Origin: Bordetella sp. LUAb4
Lineage (GTDB): Bacteria; Pseudomonadota; Gammaproteobacteria; Burkholderiales; Burkholderiaceae_B
Reading direction: 5' to 3'
Assembly: GCF_021325795.1 (NCBI RefSeq)
Contig: NZ_JAHPZX010000011.1
Coordinates: 1 to 64,000, forward strand
Length of the DNA stretch: 64,000 nucleotides
Shown: in pieces, positions 58,668 through 64,000 of the stretch
Layout: each line of letters starts with the position of its first letter
How positions within the stretch are numbered: the stretch's first letter is position 1
Position numbers and translations under genes: made by a program
Notes under the pieces: generated by a model
The model's input: only the letters and a program-made list of their open reading frames with translations
Databases searched by the model: none
Told to the model about the DNA's origin: nothing

Positions 58668-61600
58668 ATGTCAGCTGAATCCACCTCCATGCCCACGGCC
58701 GCGACGGCTCCCCTGGTTCCGGCGACCGCCCATTTGCTCGCCGCGCTCAAGCCCGGCGCGCGCTATGCCCACCCCCGCCCCCCCGGTTCGGGCGATGCCT
58801 GGCTATTGGCCGATCTCGCCCAGCAGGCGGGCCGCCCACTGGTCATCCTGACCGCGGATCCCCTGGAAGCGCAACGCCTGGCCGAGGAAATCCGCCTGTT
58901 CGCGCCGAGCTTGCGCGTACGCCAGTTGCCCGATTGGGAAACCCTGCCGTATGACGCTTTCTCGCCGCACCACGACCTGATTTCGCAGCGCCTGCAAACC
59001 CTCGATGCCCTCATGCATCGCGCGGTGGACGTGCTGACGGTACCCATCACCACGGCCTTGTACCGGCTACCGCCGCCCACGTTCATGGCGGCGTACACGT
59101 TTTCCTTCAAGCAGCGCGACAAGCTGGACGAAGCCGCCCTGCGCGCCCAACTGACCCTGGCCAACTACACCCACGTCACCCAGGTCACCGCGCCCGGTGA
59201 ATTCTGTCTGCGTGGCGGCCTGATCGACCTGTTCCCCATGGGATCGGTGGTGCCGTATCGCATCGACCTGTTCGATGACGAGATCGAATCGATCCGTGCC
59301 TTCGACGTCGACACCCAGCGCAGCCTGTATCCGGTCAATTCCGTCCAGTTGCTGCCCGGCCGCGAGTTCCCCATGGACGAGGACGCGCGCAACCGCTTCC
59401 GGGCCCGTTTTCGCGAAGTGTTCGAAGGCGATCCCTCACGCGCCGTCCCTTACCGCGATATCGGCACCGGCATCGCTTTCGCCGGCGTGGAGTACTACCT
59501 GCCGCTGTTTTTCGAGGAAGTGGCCACGCTGTTCGACTACTTGTCCGCGGGCACCATCACGGTCACCCTGGGCGATATCGATGAAGCCATGCGCCGCTTC
59601 AGCCAGGACACGGGCAGCCGCTACCAATTCCTCAAGAGCGATCGCGAACGCCCCGTGCTGCCGCCCGCCAGCCTGTTCCTCGACGGCGAAGGCCTGTTCG
59701 GCCATCTCAAGCAGTTCGAGCGCCTGGCCCTGACCGCCGACACCCCGCATCCGGACATCGGCGCAGCCCCCGACGTGGCCGTCCTGCGCCGCGCCGACGA
59801 CCCCGTCAGCCGCCTGCGCGCCGTGGTCGACAACGGCAAGTGGCGGGTGCTCGTGTGCGCGGACTCGGCTGGCCGGCGTGAAACGCTAAGCCAGATGCTG
59901 GCCGAATTCGACCTGCGGCCCGATGCCGAGCCCGCCTCCATCGAGGACTTCCGCTCGTCCCACAGCGAACTGGCGCTGCTGGCCGCGCCGCTCACCACCG
60001 GCTTCAGCCTGCCTGGCGAAGGTATCGCCTTCATCACCGAAAACGACCTCTACCCCGGCCAGGGCGCAACCTCCCGGCGCGGCCACCGCGCCCAGGAACG
60101 CGCCAGCAACGTCGAAGCCATGGTGCGCGACCTGTCGGAGCTGCGCGCGGGCGATCCGGTGGTACATGCCCAGCATGGAATCGGCCGTTATCACGGCCTG
60201 ATCAACATGGACATGGGCGAAGGCGTGATGGAGTTCCTGCATCTCGAATACGCCAGCGGCAGCACGCTTTATGTGCCGGTGTCGCAATTGCATGTCATCG
60301 CGCGCTATAGCGGCGCCGATCCTGAAGCCGCGCCCCTGCACCAACTGGGTTCCGGACAATGGGACAAGGCCCGCCGCAAGGCCGCCAAGCAGGTGCGCGA
60401 CACCGCCGCCGAGCTGCTGGACCTGTACGCCAAGCGCGCCGCGCGCGAAGGCTATTCCTTCAAGCTGCCCCTGAACGATTACGAGGCCTTTGCCGAAGGC
60501 TTCGGCTTCGAGGAAACCGCCGACCAGGCGGCGGCCATCCAGGCCGTGATCCTGGACATGACCTCGGGCAAGCCCATGGACCGCCTGGTGTGCGGCGACG
60601 TCGGCTTCGGCAAGACCGAAGTCGCACTGCGCGCGGCCTTCCTGGCCGTGGCCAACGGCAAGCAGGTCGCCCTGCTGTGCCCCACCACCCTGCTGGCGGA
60701 ACAACACGCGCAGACCTTCAGCGACCGCTTCGCCGATTGGCCCGTACGCGTGGTGGAGCTGTCGCGCTTCCGCTCGGCCAAGGAAATCTCCGCCGCCATC
60801 CAGGGCATCAATAGCGGTGGGGTGGACATCGTCATCGGCACCCACAAGATCCTGTCCAAGGATGTGCAGTTCAAGCAGCTGGGCCTGGTCATCATCGACG
60901 AGGAACACCGCTTCGGCGTACGCCAGAAGGAAGCGCTCAAATCCCTGCGCGCCGAAGTGGACGTGCTGACCCTGACGGCCACGCCCATTCCCCGCACGCT
61001 GGGCATGTCGCTAGAAGGCATACGCGATTTCTCCGTCATCGCCACCGCGCCGCAAAAGCGCCTGGCGATCAAGACCTTCGTGCGGCGCGAGGACGGCAGC
61101 ACCATCCGCGAAGCGCTGTTGCGCGAACTCAAGCGCGGCGGCCAGGCCTACTTCCTGCACAACGAAGTGGAAACCATCCACAACCGGCGCGCGCGCCTGG
61201 AAGAACTGGTGCCCGAAGCGCGCATCGCGGTGGCGCATGGCCAGATGGCCGAACGCGAACTGGAACAGGTGATGAAGGGCTTCTACCAGCAGCGCTACAA
61301 CGTGCTGCTGTGTACCACCATCATCGAGACCGGCATCGACGTGCCCAGCGCCAACACCATCGTCATCCATCGTGCCGACCGCTTCGGCCTGGCGCAGTTG
61401 CACCAGTTGCGCGGCCGGGTCGGCCGTTCGCACCACCAGGCCTATGCCTATCTGCTGACGCCGGGCGAAGACGCCATTACCAGCAATGCCAAAAAGCGGC
61501 TGGAGGCCATCCAGGCGATGGAGGAACTGGGTTCGGGCTTCTACCTGGCCATGCACGACCTGGAGATTCGCGGCACCGGCGAAGTGCTGGGCGATTCGCA

Positions 61601-62141
61601 GTCGGGCAATATCCAGGAAGTGGGCTTCTCCATGTACACGGAAATGCTCAACGAGGCCGTGCGCGCGCTGAAGGCGGGGGAAGAGCCCGACCTGGACGCG
61701 CCCTTCAATTCCGCCTGCGAGGTCAATCTGCATGCGCCGGCCCTGTTGCCCTCGGACTATTGCGCCGACGTGCATGCGCGCCTGGCGGTCTACAAGCGCC
61801 TGTCGCATGCCGAAGACGACGACGAGCTCATCCGCATCCAGGAAGAACTGATCGACCGTTTCGGCAAGCTGCCGGAGGCGGCCACCACGCTGCTGGCCAC
61901 GCACCGCCTGCGCCTGGGCGCCGTGGCATTGGGCATCGTCAAGATCGACGCCAGCGAAAGCCAGGCTTTGATCCAGTTCGGTCCCAAGCCCACGGTGGAT
62001 CCGTTGCGCATCATCGAACTGGTGCAGAAACAGCGCCACATCAAACTGGCCGGCCAGGACAAACTACGCATCGAGATCAAGGGCCAATTGATTCCGGCGC
62101 GCGTCGAGGCCGTGCGCACCGTGCTGCGGGCCCTGGCTTGA
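58668..62141 (+). CDS. mfd: Transcription-repair coupling factor Mfd
   Basis: A 1157-residue DNA translocase that removes RNA polymerase stalled at lesions and recruits UvrA. The N-terminal UvrB-like part (about 30-330) starts with LLADLAQQAGRPLVILTADPLEAQRLAEE (49-77). The RNA-polymerase-interacting domain (about 490-560) contains DPVVHAQHGIGRYHGL. The RecG-like motor has Walker A GDVGFGKTE near 643-651, IIDEEHRFG and TATPIPRTL, and QLRGRVGRS. A C-terminal TRCF domain closes the protein. Start ATG at 58668 lacks a ribosome-binding site; ATG at 58689 is an alternative. Confidence 0.96.
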   Translation: MSAESTSMPTAATAPLVPATAHLLAALKPGARYAHPRPPGSGDAWLLADLAQQAGRPLVILTADPLEAQRLAEEIRLFAPSLRVRQLPDWETLPYDAFSPHHDLISQRLQTLDALMHRAVDVLTVPITTALYRLPPPTFMAAYTFSFKQRDKLDEAALRAQLTLANYTHVTQVTAPGEFCLRGGLIDLFPMGSVVPYRIDLFDDEIESIRAFDVDTQRSLYPVNSVQLLPGREFPMDEDARNRFRARFREVFEGDPSRAVPYRDIGTGIAFAGVEYYLPLFFEEVATLFDYLSAGTITVTLGDIDEAMRRFSQDTGSRYQFLKSDRERPVLPPASLFLDGEGLFGHLKQFERLALTADTPHPDIGAAPDVAVLRRADDPVSRLRAVVDNGKWRVLVCADSAGRRETLSQMLAEFDLRPDAEPASIEDFRSSHSELALLAAPLTTGFSLPGEGIAFITENDLYPGQGATSRRGHRAQERASNVEAMVRDLSELRAGDPVVHAQHGIGRYHGLINMDMGEGVMEFLHLEYASGSTLYVPVSQLHVIARYSGADPEAAPLHQLGSGQWDKARRKAAKQVRDTAAELLDLYAKRAAREGYSFKLPLNDYEAFAEGFGFEETADQAAAIQAVILDMTSGKPMDRLVCGDVGFGKTEVALRAAFLAVANGKQVALLCPTTLLAEQHAQTFSDRFADWPVRVVELSRFRSAKEISAAIQGINSGGVDIVIGTHKILSKDVQFKQLGLVIIDEEHRFGVRQKEALKSLRAEVDVLTLTATPIPRTLGMSLEGIRDFSVIATAPQKRLAIKTFVRREDGSTIREALLRELKRGGQAYFLHNEVETIHNRRARLEELVPEARIAVAHGQMAERELEQVMKGFYQQRYNVLLCTTIIETGIDVPSANTIVIHRADRFGLAQLHQLRGRVGRSHHQAYAYLLTPGEDAITSNAKKRLEAIQAMEELGSGFYLAMHDLEIRGTGEVLGDSQSGNIQEVGFSMYTEMLNEAVRALKAGEEPDLDAPFNSACEVNLHAPALLPSDYCADVHARLAVYKRLSHAEDDDELIRIQEELIDRFGKLPEAATTLLATHRLRLGAVALGIVKIDASESQALIQFGPKPTVDPLRIIELVQKQRHIKLAGQDKLRIEIKGQLIPARVEAVRTVLRALA

Positions 62142-62173
62142 GCAACCCCTGAACAGAACTTTCAAACTTATCC

Positions 62174-63031
62174 ATGACGATCCATCACCTGGTCCTGCAA
62201 TCGCTTTCCCTCTCGGCCGAACAGACCGAACAAGTCGCCGCCCTGGCGCAGGCCCAGGGCCTGCAACGCATCAGCGCCACCGCCGCGCGTCTGCTCGACG
62301 TGCAGACCGACGCCGCCACCCGCGCCGAGGTGCGTAATTGGTGCGAGCAGAATGGCCTGGACCAGGCCTTCGTGCCCAAGGGCAGCCGCCTGGCGGACTG
62401 CAAGGTGCTGGTCATGGACATGGATTCGACGCTGATCAACATCGAATGCATCGACGAGATTGCCGACATCGCGGGCGTCAAGCCCAAGGTGGCGGAGATC
62501 ACCGAGGCGGCGATGCGGGGCGAAATCACCGATTTCTCCGAAAGCCTGCGCCGCCGGGTCGCCTTGTTGGCCGGCCTGCCGGCGCGCGCGCTGGAGCAGG
62601 TGTATGTGGAACGCCTGCGCCTGAATCCGGGCGCGGAACGCCTGATCGAGACCGCGCAAGCGGCCGGCATCAAGGTCATGTTGGTGTCGGGCGGCTTTAC
62701 CTTTTTCACCGACCGCCTGCGGGAACGCCTGAAGCTGGACAGCGCGCAGGCCAACGACCTGGAAATCGACAACGGTGTGCTGACAGGCAAGGTGCGGGGC
62801 GACATCATCGACGCCCAGGGCAAGGCCGTGCGCCTGCGTGAGTTCGCGCGCCAGCATGGCGCGGCGCCGGAACAGATCATTGCCATGGGCGACGGCGCCA
62901 ACGATTTGAAGATGCTGGGCGCCGCCGGCTGGTCCGTGGCTTATCACGCCAAGCCCATCGTGCGCGAACAGACGCGCTATGCGTTGAACGTGTCCGGCTT
63001 GGACGGCGTGTTGAACTGGTTCGAGGGCTGA
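62174..63031 (+). CDS. serB: Phosphoserine phosphatase
   Basis: A 285-residue HAD phosphatase for the last step of serine synthesis. The catalytic motif is MDMDSTLIN (nucleophile Asp82, acid Asp84); VMLVSGGFTFF carries the Ser of motif II, and AMGDGANDLKML gives the metal-binding acids of motif III. An N-terminal regulatory segment (1-75) is present, as usual for this length. It follows mfd by 32 bases, so they may share a transcript. Its 3' end overlaps a convergent unknown gene by 55 bases. Confidence 0.95.
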   Translation: MTIHHLVLQSLSLSAEQTEQVAALAQAQGLQRISATAARLLDVQTDAATRAEVRNWCEQNGLDQAFVPKGSRLADCKVLVMDMDSTLINIECIDEIADIAGVKPKVAEITEAAMRGEITDFSESLRRRVALLAGLPARALEQVYVERLRLNPGAERLIETAQAAGIKVMLVSGGFTFFTDRLRERLKLDSAQANDLEIDNGVLTGKVRGDIIDAQGKAVRLREFARQHGAAPEQIIAMGDGANDLKMLGAAGWSVAYHAKPIVREQTRYALNVSGLDGVLNWFEG

Positions 63032-64000
63032 TCGGAATCAGCGGGTGCCGGCGAGGACGTGGCGGCCTGCACGGACGTCGGCCGATCCGGACTCGTCGCC
63101 GCGTCTCTGCTTTCGCCCGCGCGGGACTGCAACAACGCACCCGCGGCAAGGCGGAGCTTCTTCGCGGCGGACACCTGCTTGTCTGCCTCTTGCGCCAGTT
63201 TGTATGCCAGCAACACCATGGGATTCAAGCCCGCGGGAGAAGTCGATCGCGCATTGAGCGGCATATCCAGCATCACGGCCAAAACAAATTGCCTGCGCAA
63301 GCGGTCTGCTTCGTCGGTCCATGCTTTGGCGGATTGCACGATCTGGTCGGCTGTGGCCAACATGATCGCCGCCGCCTGCGCAACCTCGGACATCGGCACG
63401 GGAGCCACCGACGCCCAGAGGCAAGGATCGATCAGGAGATTCTGGGGCGATGAACAGGCCGGCGTTTGCGATGCTCCGGCCGCATCGAGCAATCCGGAGA
63501 TTGATGGCAGCCCGGATATCGGGGGCATCCCGAGCATGGCAGGCAATCCGGCGGGCATGGCGAGCATCCCGAACATTGCGGGCAGTGCAGGTATTCCGGA
63601 CATTGCAGGCACCGCGGGCATTCCGGGTATCGTAGGCATTGCAGGCATTCCGGGTATCGCAGGTATCGCAGGCATTCCGGGCATCCCCTGCGTCCCAAGA
63701 ACCATAGGCGGCAGGCCAGCACTCGACGCACCCGCCATGCTGAATGGGGGCAAGCCGCGCACGGACGGCGCCTCATATTGCTGGCCAGCGTCCACGCGCT
63801 GCGCCCGCGCCTTGGCCACGCGCGCAATGGGAGGCCCGCTATCCGCCTGTTCCTGCAGACGTGGCCTTCCCCGCTTCGCCTTGGCGCGGCCGTCCACATT
63901 GGCATGGACGCTCGTCAGCAATGACGAAGCCAGCGACGGGCCCGCCGCCTTGGCGTCCTGATTCGACAGCATCTGCGCGATGCGTTGCAATGCATCCGCC
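62977..64000 (-). CDS. Unknown protein with Met/Pro repeat and AT-hook-like motif (5' end beyond the window)
   Basis: The frame is open to the window edge, so the true start may lie outside; TTG at 63990 or ATG at 63972 are in-window options. Counting from the TTG (337 residues): a Lys/Arg segment with KRGRPRL (about 39-45) resembles an AT-hook; residues 102-168 are a low-complexity run of (G/A)-(M/I/L)-P triplets coded by 9-base repeats; the last 150 residues look helical (SEVAQAAAIMLATADQIVQSAK, about 204-225; PMVLLAYKLAQEADKQVSAAKK). No signal peptide was seen. Function not recognised; a DNA- or nucleoid-linked role is only a guess. Confidence 0.6.
   Translation of the reverse strand, partial: ADALQRIAQMLSNQDAKAAGPSLASSLLTSVHANVDGRAKAKRGRPRLQEQADSGPPIARVAKARAQRVDAGQQYEAPSVRGLPPFSMAGASSAGLPPMVLGTQGMPGMPAIPAIPGMPAMPTIPGMPAVPAMSGIPALPAMFGMLAMPAGLPAMLGMPPISGLPSISGLLDAAGASQTPACSSPQNLLIDPCLWASVAPVPMSEVAQAAAIMLATADQIVQSAKAWTDEADRLRRQFVLAVMLDMPLNARSTSPAGLNPMVLLAYKLAQEADKQVSAAKKLRLAAGALLQSRAGESRDAATSPDRPTSVQAATSSPAPADSDQPSNQFNTPSKPDTFNA
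63487..63687. repeat. Degenerate 9-bp repeats coding the Met/Pro run
   Basis: Units such as GGCATTCCG, GGTATCGCA and GGCATTGCA follow each other with many substitutions (about 20 units). On the minus strand they give Gly/Ala-Met/Ile-Pro triplets; on the plus strand they also stay open, as Gly-Ile-Pro/Ala triplets. Confidence 0.8.

Noticed and set aside
63059-63961. Plus-strand frame with Gly-Ile-Pro/Ala repeats opposite the terminal protein
   Set aside because: It has no ribosome-binding site, starts inside the serB tail region, and the minus-strand frame has better helical and basic domains; still, which strand codes is inferred.

Overview
The window looks like chromosome of a high-GC betaproteobacterium of the Alcaligenaceae, most likely Bordetella or a close relative such as Achromobacter. 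This is inferred from recognisable proteins: a Par27-type periplasmic parvulin, a RisA/RisS (OmpR/EnvZ-type) two-component pair, a TsaB-RimI fusion, the order smc-zipA-ligA, and a Bug/TctC-type solute-binding protein. No rRNA, tRNA, insertion sequence, prophage or CRISPR array was recognised.

Layout. 1-6.8 kb: non-coding start, carboxymuconolactone decarboxylase-like protein, DUF1127 protein, LysR regulator, glutathione S-transferase, DUF3772/MscS channel, lytic-transglycosylase-like lipoprotein. 7-12.6 kb: acnB with a clear promoter and operator-like inverted repeat, then a TonB-dependent siderophore receptor. 12.8-25.7 kb is the accessory part: a winged-helix STAND ATPase regulator, an exported alpha/beta hydrolase, a LysR regulator, a Tat-exported perhydrolase-like enzyme, an unknown protein, a catalase, an acyltransferase, a CocE/NonD hydrolase and a third LysR regulator.

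25.7-35.6 kb, all on the minus strand: a catabolic cluster with an amidohydrolase, a Bug binding protein, a class II aldolase/adducin protein, a type II HAD dehalogenase and a GntR/FCD regulator, preceded by a branched-chain-amino-acid-type ABC importer (LivK, LivH, a LivM-LivG fusion, LivF). 35.8-37.7 kb: biotin importer bioM-bioN-bioY. 38-41.8 kb: yciB, a BolA protein, the Par27-like isomerase, and tctA/tctB without tctC. At 42.1-42.5 kb a 37-bp minisatellite (nine units) lies between two terminators that point the same way.

42.6-64 kb is mostly housekeeping: smc-zipA-ligA, lplT, a family 4 uracil-DNA glycosylase, tsaB-rimI, risA-risS, ahpC-ahpD, ispD-ispF, mfd, serB, and at the edge an unknown Met/Pro repeat protein with an AT-hook-like motif. 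A recurring theme is in-frame tandem repeats in coding genes (TonB receptor, exported hydrolase, uracil-DNA glycosylase, IspD, terminal protein). The strongest leads are the terminator-flanked minisatellite, the repeat-driven insertion in the substrate loop of IspD, the 29-bp ispD/mfd divergent gap that suggests a shared symmetric promoter with near-leaderless mRNAs, and a hydrolase gene with two well-placed starts, one making a Tat-exported and one a cytosolic form.
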